Positions 17,924 to 27,467 of a stretch of 64,000 bases of DNA are shown here, one piece after another. Below the pieces are notes generated by a model. That model had not been told where the DNA came from. It did no database searches and saw only the letters and a program-made list of their open reading frames with translations. The position numbers and the translations under genes were made by a program. Position 1 is the first letter of the stretch. Every line of letters begins with the position of its first letter. The stretch comes from CAYSCW01 sp964449165 (GTDB lineage: Bacteria > Acidobacteriota > Aminicenantia > Aminicenantales > Aminicenantaceae), in NCBI GenBank assembly GCA_964449165.1, contig CAYVAT010000004.1, positions 62,001 to 126,000 of the forward strand, in the 5' to 3' direction.

Positions 17924-18669
17924 TTATCCTCCTTTTTTAGTATCAGTTTGGCTATGAAACATAGGTGTTCTATAATCACATTTAAAATTTTTGCATCAGA
18001 ATTTCCATATTTTCTTACTGTTAGGGTAGCAGGATACTCAATTACCTTTAATCCTTTTTGATGCGCTTTTATTAGCATTTCTGCAATAGACAGGAACCCT
18101 TTTGATTTAAAATCCACATTCTTTATAGTCATTGTGCGATAAATCCTGAACATACTTGTGTATGTGTAGAATTTATTTCTTAATATAATATTGTATAGGT
18201 TTGACAGATTCTTACTTAAAAATAATCTGTAACCAGGCACATTGAAGGTTGAACCTTCTGGATGGTATGGCGATGCGGTGATGATATCAGCTTTTTCTTT
18301 TTTAATAATATCAAGCATTTTAAGCATATAAGTCAATTCATACGTGCAATCGGCATCGACTGTTGCTACGTAATATCCCTTGGAATTTGAGATTCCTGTT
18401 TGAACAGCAGCGCCTAGACCTCTGTTTTTAGAATGTCTTATTATCTTTACATCCTTATTTTTCCTGTCTTTATAAAAGTGTGTCAATCTCTCATATGTAG
18501 AATCTAAACTTCCATCGTCTACAAAGACAAGCTCGTGGGTATCAGTCAGTCTTTCTTCAAGATTTTTAAGCTCAGAAACAAGATGAGGTATTCCTTCACT
18601 TTCGTTAAAACACGGTATTACAATAGAGATGATTATTGGCTTATTCAATAGGATTTTTCCCTTACTCAT
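17920..18669 (-). CDS. family 2 glycosyltransferase, polyprenyl-phosphate type
   Basis: A 249-residue GT2 enzyme (GT-A fold): IISIVIPCFNESEGIPHL at the N-terminus, VFVDDGSLDSTYERL, GLGAAVQTGI and the DxD-like VDADCTYE. The pattern is that of dolichyl/undecaprenyl-phosphate sugar transferases such as DPM1 and ArnC, but no C-terminal membrane helices follow, so it is probably peripheral. It would make the lipid-phosphate sugar used by GT-C enzymes in the locus. It overlaps the aminotransferase by four bases. Confidence 0.85.
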   Translation of the reverse strand: MSKGKILLNKPIIISIVIPCFNESEGIPHLVSELKNLEERLTDTHELVFVDDGSLDSTYERLTHFYKDRKNKDVKIIRHSKNRGLGAAVQTGISNSKGYYVATVDADCTYELTYMLKMLDIIKKEKADIITASPYHPEGSTFNVPGYRLFLSKNLSNLYNIILRNKFYTYTSMFRIYRTMTIKNVDFKSKGFLSIAEMLIKAHQKGLKVIEYPATLTVRKYGNSDAKILNVIIEHLCFIAKLILKKEDK

Positions 18670-18700
18670 TCAGTAGCTAACTTGCCCCCGTCTTTTAATT

Positions 18701-20596
18701 TTATTCTGCAGATTTGGAATCAATGAAGGTTTGAAACCACAATTCAAGATTCAAAGCTCCCCAGAGCGCCCTGCCATAAGGCTTCGGAGATTTTAACATT
18801 TCAGATAAACCTTTTTCTGTAAAAATGCCACGTTCTTTTGATTTTTTACTAAGAAGAATATCATGGACATAATCTCTTAATGGTCCTGCAAGCCATTCAT
18901 TCATAGGTATAGGAAATCCCATTTTGTCTTTGCGGCCCAAAATTTTTTCTGGAACAATGCCCTTACCGACTTTTCGCAATAAATATTTTTGTCTGCCACC
19001 TGGATATTTCATTTTAGGTGGAACAGATGCCACTAATTCTACAAGTCGATGATCCATCAAGGGAGGTCTATTTTCGATACCATTACCCATGCTGGTCCGA
19101 TCATCAACCTGAAGTACAGCCTGAAGCCCTACAAAGATATCAAATCTGGACATCATATTGATATGGGAATGAATGCCACCTGTGGCAAACAGAGTTAGAA
19201 AATTTTCTTTAATGTCATATTTATTATCGAAAATATCTGCTGAGACTAATCCATCGATTTCCCTCAGTCTATTGCATATGTCAAAATAGCGTTCATTTTT
19301 TGGATTAAAAAGTCCTTTTTTCCAGAATGTTTGGAGCAATCCACTATAAGATTTTAAAAGGGGCAAATTTTCAACAATTGACTGAAGCGTAACCACGAAT
19401 TCCTTTTGATTGGCTGTTTCAAAAATGGCTCCTCTAAGACATTCCTCAAGGTAAGCGATCTGATATTTCGCATACCCGAGGAAGATTTCATCTCCTCCTT
19501 CACCCGAAAGAGCAACCTTTGTGTATAGTTTAGCAGCCTCTCTTCCTACTACATATTGTCCATAGATGCCAGGTCCTGCCTGCGGTTCATCCATAAGATA
19601 GATGATCCTTTTTATAAGATCAGGAAATTCATCATATGTTATAATGATCTCTTTATGGACACTTCCTACATGATTTGCCACGTAGCGAGCATATTCAGAT
19701 TCATCGTAATTTTTGGATTCTAGATATTTTCCGCAAAATGTTTGAAAAGGCCCAACCGATTTTTCTAAAGCAGCAAATGATACTACTGTGCTAGAGTCCA
19801 ATCCTCCGCTCACATAAACACTTAATGGATCAATCCCCAAAAGATTTAAACGGACAGAATCCTCGATCAAATTCTTAGTTTTTTCAATAAAATAGGTCTC
19901 GGTGTGGCTAAAATCAGGATTAAAATCTAACTGCCAATATCTTTTTATCTGGGGAGATAGATCCGAAGAATAATCCCATTCTAGATAACAACCTGGTTGT
20001 ACTTTTTTTATGTGCGCGAAAAGAGTCTTTTCATCAAGACTGTACTGAAAAAACAAGTAGTCTATAATTGCGTTATTATTTACTTCAGGAGGGACAGGAT
20101 TTAATGCCAATATAGTCTTAATTTCAGAGGAAAAGTACAAAGCATTTTTTAAATAACAATAGTAAAGAGGTCGTATCCCAAGATGATCCCGAACTAGAAA
20201 TACTTTCTTCTTATTAGTGTCTACAATTGCCAAGCACGCGTGACCGATTATTCGTTTAAAGGATTCTATACCTTCATGAATATAAGCTTTTAAAGCAACT
20301 TCAACTGGATTATTGCCTTCTAATGCTATCCCCTTGGATATCAGATAATCTTTAATATGATGGCAATTCAAAATGCTGCCATCCATAGCTAAAAAAACAC
20401 TGCCATCTTTATTCGGAGTTAAGTTAAATTGAGTTTGTGCGTTAATCTTTAGAAGATTAGCTCCTAGTATTCCCCATTCGCCTGATTTGATTTTCCGTCC
20501 GTTAGGCCCTCGGTGGTGAATCAGATGTAATGCCTTGTCAAAGTTAGATTCATCTATCTTAGTGGATTTAGATATTAAGCCAGCGATACCGCTCAT
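18701..20596 (-). CDS. asparagine synthetase-like ligase with a dead glutaminase domain
   Basis: AsnB-type protein, 631 residues from ATG 20596, which GGAGG precedes at eight bases; an in-frame TTG five codons upstream overlaps that site and is rejected. The synthetase domain is intact (YVSGGLDSSTVVSFAAL, later LSGEGGDEIFLGY, and NGIENRPPLMDHRLVE). The glutaminase half is not: the N-terminus is MSGIAG instead of MCGI, the Arg of RLSI is missing (GANLLKI), and the glutamine-binding NGEIYN reads DGSILN. It should still form an acyl-adenylate but cannot hydrolyse glutamine, so it must use ammonia or another amine. It probably amidates a sugar carboxylate. Compare the intact paralogue at 45224. 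Confidence 0.8.
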   Translation of the reverse strand: MSGIAGLISKSTKIDESNFDKALHLIHHRGPNGRKIKSGEWGILGANLLKINAQTQFNLTPNKDGSVFLAMDGSILNCHHIKDYLISKGIALEGNNPVEVALKAYIHEGIESFKRIIGHACLAIVDTNKKKVFLVRDHLGIRPLYYCYLKNALYFSSEIKTILALNPVPPEVNNNAIIDYLFFQYSLDEKTLFAHIKKVQPGCYLEWDYSSDLSPQIKRYWQLDFNPDFSHTETYFIEKTKNLIEDSVRLNLLGIDPLSVYVSGGLDSSTVVSFAALEKSVGPFQTFCGKYLESKNYDESEYARYVANHVGSVHKEIIITYDEFPDLIKRIIYLMDEPQAGPGIYGQYVVGREAAKLYTKVALSGEGGDEIFLGYAKYQIAYLEECLRGAIFETANQKEFVVTLQSIVENLPLLKSYSGLLQTFWKKGLFNPKNERYFDICNRLREIDGLVSADIFDNKYDIKENFLTLFATGGIHSHINMMSRFDIFVGLQAVLQVDDRTSMGNGIENRPPLMDHRLVELVASVPPKMKYPGGRQKYLLRKVGKGIVPEKILGRKDKMGFPIPMNEWLAGPLRDYVHDILLSKKSKERGIFTEKGLSEMLKSPKPYGRALWGALNLELWFQTFIDSKSAE

Positions 20597-20614
20597 ACAT
20601 TTATCCTCCAAAGT

Positions 20615-21424
20615 CTAATTATTTTTAGGTCTTTTTGCCTCATATTGTTTTATTTGCTTCGGCCATACATAGCGCCAACCACCAAATGGCCAGTGATAAA
20701 GGATTGCCATAACGAAATATCCAAATGTTGTAATACTTGTAATCATCTTGCTGTGGCTGGTCTTTTTGTCATATCGAAGATGGAAGGGGATCTCTGCGAA
20801 CCTTGCTCCAAGTAATTTCAACTTAATTAATTTTTCAAGAGTACAAACAAAGCCTAAGCCCTTTAGTTGAATGAATTGGTTTCCATATATTTTAATTGCT
20901 TTTTGAATGATAGAAGCTCTGTATGCCCGGAAGCCACAAGAAAATTCTTTTTGACCCCGTAGACCGAATACTACTTTTATAAAAATTTGAGCACAAAAGC
21001 TTATAAAGGTGCGATATCGGGAAACCCCCGATTGACCTCCACCTTTCTGGAAACGTGATGCCGTCACGACATCGTACCCTTCATTCAGTTTTTTTATCAT
21101 CCCAGAAATATATTGAGGTTCATGGGTATTATCACAATCTAATCGGACGATTATATCATCATGATCAGCCAATTCGGCTGCCCTTTCAAACAGGTCTCGG
21201 GAAGTTTCCCCAAGACCCCTGTTAATCTTGTGTGTGAGCACTTCAATAAGGTAGGATAGTTTTAATTGATCAAGGACCTCGATGCTGTTATCAGTACTAC
21301 CATCATTGCAGACAATAATTACGAATTCAAAATTCTCTTCGTTTAAATGTCTATCAATGCTGGCAACTAATGGTTTAAGCGATTTTACTTCATTATAGGC
21401 TGGAAGTAGTATAAACAGCTTCAT
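20615..21424 (-). CDS. family 2 glycosyltransferase
   Basis: A 269-residue GT2 protein: MKLFILLPAYNEVKSLKPL, VCNDGSTDNSIEVL, GLGETSRDLF, then the DxD-type RLDCDNTHEPQYI. The C-terminal part (from about 170) has FSCGFRAYRASI and a hydrophobic Trp-rich segment (GYFVMAILYHWPFGGWRYVW) that may attach it to the membrane. Likely a polyprenyl-phosphate or lipid-linked sugar transferase. Located between the synthetase and GNAT genes in the same transcription unit. Donor unknown. Confidence 0.8.
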   Translation of the reverse strand: MKLFILLPAYNEVKSLKPLVASIDRHLNEENFEFVIIVCNDGSTDNSIEVLDQLKLSYLIEVLTHKINRGLGETSRDLFERAAELADHDDIIVRLDCDNTHEPQYISGMIKKLNEGYDVVTASRFQKGGGQSGVSRYRTFISFCAQIFIKVVFGLRGQKEFSCGFRAYRASIIQKAIKIYGNQFIQLKGLGFVCTLEKLIKLKLLGARFAEIPFHLRYDKKTSHSKMITSITTFGYFVMAILYHWPFGGWRYVWPKQIKQYEAKRPKNN

Positions 21425-21446
21425 TGTTCCTTAAAAAAAAATATTT

Positions 21447-22022
21447 CTATAATTTTGTGAACGTGTTACGTAGGCTCCGGATATAGATGTTTAATCTTCG
21501 ATTGAATCTTTGTTCATAATCTATATATTTAAAATGATTTTTTTGGTAAAAATTGTTTGTGTGCAAGTTTTTAGCGTCTGTCTTAACTACTATGCAATCA
21601 TAATGTCGCTGTACTAAATAATCACATGTAAAATCTAATAGCTGTTCACCAATACCTTTGCCTTGATATGAAGGTTTCACAGCGATAAAGCTTATCTCAG
21701 GACAGCCGAATTTTTTTCTATTGGAAAAAATAAACCAAAGACTTTCTCCCCACAAAGATGGTTGAAAGAATATCTTAGAAAATATTTTATATAGGTTATT
21801 TTTGATTAATTTGTTATAGTTTATAGGCGTAGTACATAGAGAAAGAAATCCAACGACCTTTTTATCAAGAGAAACAGTAATGACATCATTTTTTTCAATA
21901 AAAAAACGGTGGTATTCAGTCAATATCTCATCCCCTAATTTTGGAAGAAAGTCATTTGATAACGCTTTTTTATGTAACTCTACGATTTGAGGAATGTGTG
22001 ACATTCCTGCTCTTCGTATCAT
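21447..22022 (-). CDS. GNAT-family acetyltransferase
   Basis: A 191-residue N-acetyltransferase. The acetyl-CoA-binding motif A is clear: FIAVKPSYQGKGIGEQLLDF (Q-G-K-G-I-G pyrophosphate loop), followed by motif B with FYQKNHFKY. An N-terminal segment MIRRAGMSHIPQIVELHKKA is also typical. In this operon, directly after a sugar aminotransferase, it probably acetylates the new amino sugar; that is inferred from position. Confidence 0.8.
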   Translation of the reverse strand: MIRRAGMSHIPQIVELHKKALSNDFLPKLGDEILTEYHRFFIEKNDVITVSLDKKVVGFLSLCTTPINYNKLIKNNLYKIFSKIFFQPSLWGESLWFIFSNRKKFGCPEISFIAVKPSYQGKGIGEQLLDFTCDYLVQRHYDCIVVKTDAKNLHTNNFYQKNHFKYIDYEQRFNRRLNIYIRSLRNTFTKL

Positions 22023-22040
22023 TGTTTTCTTTTGCTAGAA

Positions 22041-23219
22041 TTAGCCCCTGGTCAATTTTGTAATAACTTTTTTTGCCAATACTTTCCCACCCCATACCGG
22101 TAAATTTATAGCTGTCCTCGCGTATTTAGCTGCAAAAGGATATTTCTCTGGATTGTGTTCTCCATAAACTTTCATCTCAGGTATGCTATATTCGATTAGC
22201 TTACCTAATTGAATATTTTTATGGATTGTATCTCCGAGCCAGGAAATTCGATTTTTAACTCTCACAACAAAATGAGAATAAGTAGCCCCGACTACATGGG
22301 GGGGGAGTTTAAAATCAGGGCTGTCTGCTAAATGTCCAAAGTAATATTGTGCAGAAGATTTTCGGGTTTCAATAATATTATTGTATCTATTAATATTTAT
22401 CCTTCCGACACGTGCTTCGATAGGCGACATTTTCAAAAGGTAATCTTTGGGCATATCAATTTTTTCCTCATCATAATAATTAACAAAATGATTTAAAAGA
22501 TCCGATCGTTCTAATTTGTTTACTAAGCCATAAAGAGGCTCCCAAAATGCTGGGGATACTACAAGAAAATACAAGAAGCGGTTTAGGCTTTTGGTTATAG
22601 GAGGATTTTGGAGCCTTCTTGTTCTCATTTGTTTTAGTATGTGGAATAGATTTTTATTATCAGTAGTGATTATACCCCCAAAAATCGAAGTCAGAGTCTT
22701 GCTGATATTTAAACTAAAAAAAGCAGCGATTCCTCTTTTTTGAACAGCTCTTCCATTCCACTCGGCTGAAAAACTATGAGCACAATCTTGAATAATATAA
22801 ATATGGGGATGACGTTTCTGAATCGCATCGAGATGATCCAAATTAACTGGATATCCGAATAGAGATGTTGCGATGATAGCCCCTGTTTTTCTTGTAATTG
22901 CCTTTTCTGCAATATCAAGATCCATATTGAATCCGGCCCGCTCACAGTCTATAAACACAGGTATGTTACCGCTGTAGGTGATGGCATGCGGAACAACAAC
23001 ACATGTATATGCGGGGCAGATGATTTCTTTGTTTTTGAGTTTCAGAGCTTCCAAAAGGAGCATGAGTGCTGTTCGACCAAAAGGGAAAGCTATGGCATAA
23101 TTTTGGCCCATTAGTTTGGCAAAAGATTGCTCAAAGTGCTCAACATCAAGTTTGCTAGGTGGATGCAGAGCTGCGAGGTATTCCTGAATACCGATAGCTG
23201 GTTTAAATCTCGGTATCAC
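22041..23219 (-). CDS. DegT/DnrJ/EryC1/StrS aminotransferase
   Basis: A 392-residue PLP enzyme: AFPFGRTALMLLLEAL, DCAHSFSAEWNGR, and the PLP Lys in SLNISKTLTSIFGG. The start is GTG 23219 (GTG ATA CCG), with GGGT about nine bases upstream; no ATG in frame fits. It is a more divergent member than the aminotransferases at 16697 and 33409. Together with the adjoining GNAT gene it would produce an N-acetylated amino sugar from a keto sugar. Some family members are dehydratases, but the Lys is kept here, so an aminotransferase is expected. Confidence 0.8.
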   Translation of the reverse strand: MIPRFKPAIGIQEYLAALHPPSKLDVEHFEQSFAKLMGQNYAIAFPFGRTALMLLLEALKLKNKEIICPAYTCVVVPHAITYSGNIPVFIDCERAGFNMDLDIAEKAITRKTGAIIATSLFGYPVNLDHLDAIQKRHPHIYIIQDCAHSFSAEWNGRAVQKRGIAAFFSLNISKTLTSIFGGIITTDNKNLFHILKQMRTRRLQNPPITKSLNRFLYFLVVSPAFWEPLYGLVNKLERSDLLNHFVNYYDEEKIDMPKDYLLKMSPIEARVGRININRYNNIIETRKSSAQYYFGHLADSPDFKLPPHVVGATYSHFVVRVKNRISWLGDTIHKNIQLGKLIEYSIPEMKVYGEHNPEKYPFAAKYARTAINLPVWGGKVLAKKVITKLTRG

Positions 23220-23261
23220 TTGCTTTTACCCGGCATATGCAGTTGAGAAAAAGACTGTTTC

Positions 23262-24227
23262 TTATTTAGGCATTGACCATATTATTTGGCTAGCCCAATT
23301 ATGAAGGGTTGTAAAATAATAATCCTTTGAAATCATTTCAATAGCTGCATGAAAAATTTTCAATTTGTCAGCTAAGGGAGTCATTAGTGCCTGTGGAACA
23401 TATACCCCTTGGTTCTTACTCGGAGTTTGATCTACTAGATCAGGATGGCTGTAATCAACAAAATCTGAAAGATGAAATTGGAACAGAATAGGATGTTTGA
23501 ATGATTTTAAAATATGATAAAACAGTTTGAAAGTCTTAAGGCCTGTAGCTAATAAGAAAGTGGCAAAAAATGGAAGGCGGAAAAAAGGGATCACTGTTAT
23601 CGGAAACTCAACAAAATTCTCACTCCCTCTTTTAGATAAACTGTTTTGATTGATGCGGTACGGAACAATTGGAGAGGTCATATATTTCATGAGCCCTAGG
23701 GTTGTTCGAGCTCTGCCTTTAAGACTTCGCGTGAAGCTCCAGTGTAGTAATTTAAACAAAGGCATAAGTAATGTTGGAAATATTGATGAATCATAAAAAT
23801 AGCCGCCTTTTTTAAGGATGGATAAAGTATCATCGCTGATATTCCATCCCGGTGATCGAAATCCTTTAGGCCGATGGCCGGTTACTTCTATACAAATTTG
23901 TTCCATGCGGGTAATTTCAGTTCCTTTTATTTCAGGGGAGAGAAACCTAAACCCTTGGTCGTGTGTCATAGTGTGATTGGCAATCTCATGACCATTTTCT
24001 ACTATCGAGCATATAGCATCATGATTTTTTTTATGAAGAAAATCATTACCAACCATGAATAAAGTGGCTTTAATTCCATATGGTGTCAAAAAATTAGAGA
24101 AAGTTTTAAGTCCCATGCGTAATTCTGAATAATCGTATCCTCCCGTACGCCTGCATCCTTTTCCCTTGTAAATTGAAGAAAGTGTGTCAATGTCGTTAGT
24201 TATCGCAGCCTTAAGTTGTGTACTCAA
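23262..24227 (-). CDS. NodB-type polysaccharide deacetylase
   Basis: A 321-residue deacetylase. Metal and catalytic motifs are TNDID (motif 1), NHTMTH (motif 2, H-x3-H) and RSPGWN (motif 3). The start is TTG 24227 overlapping the upstream stop (TTGA); motif 1 begins at residue 10, so no later start is possible. AAGG stands about eight bases upstream. No signal peptide is seen, which suggests a cytoplasmic or lipid-linked substrate rather than the finished polymer. It is translationally coupled to the toroid protein encoded upstream. Confidence 0.85.
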   Translation of the reverse strand: MSTQLKAAITNDIDTLSSIYKGKGCRRTGGYDYSELRMGLKTFSNFLTPYGIKATLFMVGNDFLHKKNHDAICSIVENGHEIANHTMTHDQGFRFLSPEIKGTEITRMEQICIEVTGHRPKGFRSPGWNISDDTLSILKKGGYFYDSSIFPTLLMPLFKLLHWSFTRSLKGRARTTLGLMKYMTSPIVPYRINQNSLSKRGSENFVEFPITVIPFFRLPFFATFLLATGLKTFKLFYHILKSFKHPILFQFHLSDFVDYSHPDLVDQTPSKNQGVYVPQALMTPLADKLKIFHAAIEMISKDYYFTTLHNWASQIIWSMPK

Positions 24228-25870
24228 ATCGACACCTTAATTTCAATTTTACCTCTCATTCTAAGCCCTTCTACATCAACCTGCTGAGAACTTAGGCTTT
24301 TTCGCGCAGTGAGAAAGTTCTCAAAGTATCGGCCTGATGACATATGAATGGCAACGAAAGATTGACCGAATTTAAGCCAAGATAAACACAGACTTTTTTT
24401 TAATTGTAAAATATCATGCACAAAAACTTTATCGTTATCAAATCGCAGTTTGCGAGTTAAAACCAATGGTGCTATCTGTTTCTCTTTCATCAGCAATTTG
24501 ACTAACAAACGCTTCACATAATTGCCGAGCTTTATATTTCGCATTATCGTTAAATTCAGCAAGCGTAGCACAATAAACAGAGAAGCTGTAGGTATTATTT
24601 GTGAAACCTCATAAAAAGGTGTGTAAATTTCAATCTTGTTTGATTTTATTTGGCAAGAGCAGCTCCGATCTGTAATCTGAGTTGTGATATATGCCCCTTT
24701 TTTAGTTTGGCCAAAGTAGCCACAATCGTTCCGCATTATTACTTTTCTCTTTTTATCAAAGATTTTTAAAACACCACCATTGCTGACACCTACAATGGCA
24801 TAATACTGATGTGTACCACGTATGTAAAAGCCACCGTCGGGAAAGTTTTGGTTAACGCTTTCTTTTTCAAAAGGTAATAATGGGACGTTCTGTAGTTGAT
24901 CGGATGGATAAGTGTCCAACAACAGCAAGTAACTGGAAAGTAATGGTGCCAGGTTACCCATATCTATTTGATCTAGAGTCACTGTCCGGTTTTCTATAAT
25001 GGACTTTATCATGAAGCGGCAAATACTCCCTGCAGTGGGGAATTCAGAACTAAGTAATGCTATGCCACCAGGGTAATAAATAGCTGTACGTCTGCTGCCA
25101 TATTCGCCTCCAAAGGTGCCATCAGGATGGACGAACCAGGACAAAAAAGACAGTGCTTTTTGGATTGCGGATTTTAATTTTGCTTCGGGTTTTCGTTTAT
25201 ACACTTGCGCAAGATAGTGAATGCTAAGTGTTTGGTAACCTGGATCTGCCCCGTTATATTCAAGAAACCATCCTTCTTTTGACTGATTAGTAAGGATGGT
25301 ATTCAGTAGTTCAATAGCTCGACGCTCGTACTTCATATCATTGAAAAATGCAGCACTTGTAAGGAGTGATAAGACTGCGCTAGCTTGATGATTAGATATA
25401 AAGCCGTGAGTTTCATTATGATGACACAAAAAATCGGCTGATAAACGCAGACATCGTTCAAATTGCTTCTTTAGAGGAAAGGAACATTTATTCTGTATGA
25501 TTTGATAAGATTTTAACAATGACTCAAGCAAGAAGGCAGTTGCACCGAAGCTGTGTTCATAAGGAAACGCTTGATCAAAGGAACCATTTTTATGCTGAAT
25601 TTGAGTTGCGTATTTTAGTCCCGCTGTTATTGCCTCTATCAAGACATCGATGATTTCTTTTCGCTGCTGATTAGTGTGTTTTAAAAGCCAAGCTAAAGGA
25701 TAGACATTTCGCTGAAATGTTGATTCGGGATAATCCGTGATTTTCCAGGCCCAGAATCGCCGATCAAAGCAACCATATGTTTTGGAAAAAGGATCCCTGT
25801 TCTGTTCGCATAGAAGATGTTGAATAGATCTTTCAATTTGCTGTCTGATTGAGTGAGTAGTGTTTAGCAT
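24224..25870 (-). CDS. alpha/alpha-toroid protein with C-terminal beta domain, function unknown
   Basis: A 548-residue protein. Residues 1-330 consist of paired helices with repeated aromatic/Gly motifs (DGTFGGEYGSRR, EGWFLEYNGADPGYQ, NGSFDQAFPYEHSFG), the look of an (alpha/alpha)6 barrel as in heparinase, alginate lyase and epimerase folds. Residues 340-548 are beta-rich. No signal peptide is seen. Its stop overlaps the deacetylase start, so the two may act on the same glycan, for example as a lyase, hydrolase or epimerase. No catalytic residue can be named. It is the first gene of the minus-strand block that faces the plus-strand GT-C gene. Confidence 0.55.
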   Translation of the reverse strand: MLNTTHSIRQQIERSIQHLLCEQNRDPFSKTYGCFDRRFWAWKITDYPESTFQRNVYPLAWLLKHTNQQRKEIIDVLIEAITAGLKYATQIQHKNGSFDQAFPYEHSFGATAFLLESLLKSYQIIQNKCSFPLKKQFERCLRLSADFLCHHNETHGFISNHQASAVLSLLTSAAFFNDMKYERRAIELLNTILTNQSKEGWFLEYNGADPGYQTLSIHYLAQVYKRKPEAKLKSAIQKALSFLSWFVHPDGTFGGEYGSRRTAIYYPGGIALLSSEFPTAGSICRFMIKSIIENRTVTLDQIDMGNLAPLLSSYLLLLDTYPSDQLQNVPLLPFEKESVNQNFPDGGFYIRGTHQYYAIVGVSNGGVLKIFDKKRKVIMRNDCGYFGQTKKGAYITTQITDRSCSCQIKSNKIEIYTPFYEVSQIIPTASLFIVLRLLNLTIMRNIKLGNYVKRLLVKLLMKEKQIAPLVLTRKLRFDNDKVFVHDILQLKKSLCLSWLKFGQSFVAIHMSSGRYFENFLTARKSLSSQQVDVEGLRMRGKIEIKVSI

Positions 25871-25979
25871 GTCTTAAGAATGAATATATTTTTTTGGGGT
25901 GAATTGCTTTCCCAAGTCTTTTTGATGATAATTACTGAATATGAGCACAACATAATAAGCAGTGAAGAGGTAAATAATC

Positions 25980-27422
25980 ATGGTGTCTTTTTTTAATAAA
26001 CTATCCGACAAGATCTCACTGATAAAGGGAAAATGCAGGATTGATGGTATCCTGGTAGTTATTTTTATTCTTGCATTAGGCTTGCGGTTTGTAATGCCTG
26101 TATATTTATTCCTCACCAAGGAACAAAATCCTTTTCGTTTTATGATTGATTCAATGCCTCATTATCACTGGAGAATTATTGATCATATAGCAAGGAATGA
26201 AATGCCGCCTGAATACATGCCTATTGCTTATGAAAAAATTTCAGCCTGTCCGATTCGCTTGACTCATTCGATGAGCGGTAAGAATAGAAGTATGTTTATT
26301 GTTCAAATCATGCAGGTTATTATCGATTCCCTAGGGTGTTTTCTTATTTATATGATTCTTGGGCTTTATTTTTCAAGGCGGATAAGGCTTTTAGGAGGAC
26401 TTCTGTATGCAGTCTGGCCTCCTTCCATATTTTATTCCTATCATATTTTACCAGAAGCATACACACCTGTTCTCGTGCTGGCTATTGGGTACATGACCCT
26501 TCTTGCATCAAAAAGCAAAAAGACATTCTGGTGTGCGCTTGCAGGCTTGTTTTGTGGAGTTCTGTTCAGTTTTCGGATGGACAACGCTCTAATATTGTTA
26601 TTCATTGCCGTATACTTCTTGTTTATCTTTAGAAAGAAAAAGGCAGAGGCCATAGGAAGGGCGATTTTGGTTGTAATGACCGCTCTAATGACATTGTTTC
26701 TCATTAATAAAACTATCAAACTGACTTATAAAGGCTTAACTTCACGCTATGTTTTATCTATTTCACTCTATAATGCTCTCGGGGAATATCCCGGGACATA
26801 TAAGGGTTTAAGATTTTATCAAGATGAGGAGTCGGCTTTACATATAAAAGATAAAGCTTTGTATTATAAAAAGACAAAAGATTCGACTTTCCGATTTCTA
26901 TCTTCCTTATATGAAAGTGATCCAGGTATGGCCGTATATATGCGGGAGGTGATTATAGGAAATCCCGTTCTTTATGCTGACTGGCTCATCAAGCGTTTTT
27001 TTGCTTATTTGCCTTCTCATCCATATGTGGCAAGTATTGTATATTTTTATTCTAAACCCAAGGCAGAATCGGGATGGGAAACTATGCTTGGATACAGGTA
27101 TAACAGTGTTTTTCAAGGAGTAAAATATTTTGATTATCTGCTTTTTTCCCTTTTTTTAATAGGGGTTTGGTACTGCAGGAACAACAGTGAAATGATGGCT
27201 TTTTTATGCATATATCTAGGTGTTCATGTCGGTCATGTCCTTACACAGTGCGGGGAGATATATTTCAAATTGGATAAGGAATATGCATTGCTTCTTCCTA
27301 AATATCTAGTTGGGATGGTTAGTATATGGCCAATATTTATAGCCGTTGAGCTGGATAGAATTTTAGTTAGAATGCGTTGTGTGTTTTCAAGGTTATTCTC
27401 ACGAAAAATCCTCTTCTCATAA
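25980..27422 (+). CDS. GT-C-type membrane glycosyltransferase (PMT/ArnT-like)
   Basis: A 480-residue polytopic protein: TM1 near 23-45, a long first loop with MIDSMPHYHWRIIDHIARNEMP (acidic residue after TM1 as in PMT/ArnT catalytic loops), then about nine further helices, including LLGGLLYAVWPPSIFYSYHILPEAYTPVLVLAIG, a family-like pattern. It should transfer a sugar from a polyprenyl phosphate outside the inner membrane. GAGG lies nine bases before ATG 25980. It is the only plus-strand gene inside the 57-kb minus-strand cluster, which suggests separate insertion. The 109-base gap to the divergent gene must hold both promoters, but none is convincing. Confidence 0.7.
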   Translation: MVSFFNKLSDKISLIKGKCRIDGILVVIFILALGLRFVMPVYLFLTKEQNPFRFMIDSMPHYHWRIIDHIARNEMPPEYMPIAYEKISACPIRLTHSMSGKNRSMFIVQIMQVIIDSLGCFLIYMILGLYFSRRIRLLGGLLYAVWPPSIFYSYHILPEAYTPVLVLAIGYMTLLASKSKKTFWCALAGLFCGVLFSFRMDNALILLFIAVYFLFIFRKKKAEAIGRAILVVMTALMTLFLINKTIKLTYKGLTSRYVLSISLYNALGEYPGTYKGLRFYQDEESALHIKDKALYYKKTKDSTFRFLSSLYESDPGMAVYMREVIIGNPVLYADWLIKRFFAYLPSHPYVASIVYFYSKPKAESGWETMLGYRYNSVFQGVKYFDYLLFSLFLIGVWYCRNNSEMMAFLCIYLGVHVGHVLTQCGEIYFKLDKEYALLLPKYLVGMVSIWPIFIAVELDRILVRMRCVFSRLFSRKILFS

Positions 27423-27467
27423 AAAAACAATTTTATATAATTTCTGTTATTTAATAAAAATAATAGT

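Noticed and set aside
27423..27467. Bidirectional terminator between the converging GT-C and radical SAM genes
   Set aside because: The 45-base gap is AT-rich but shows no clear hairpin.
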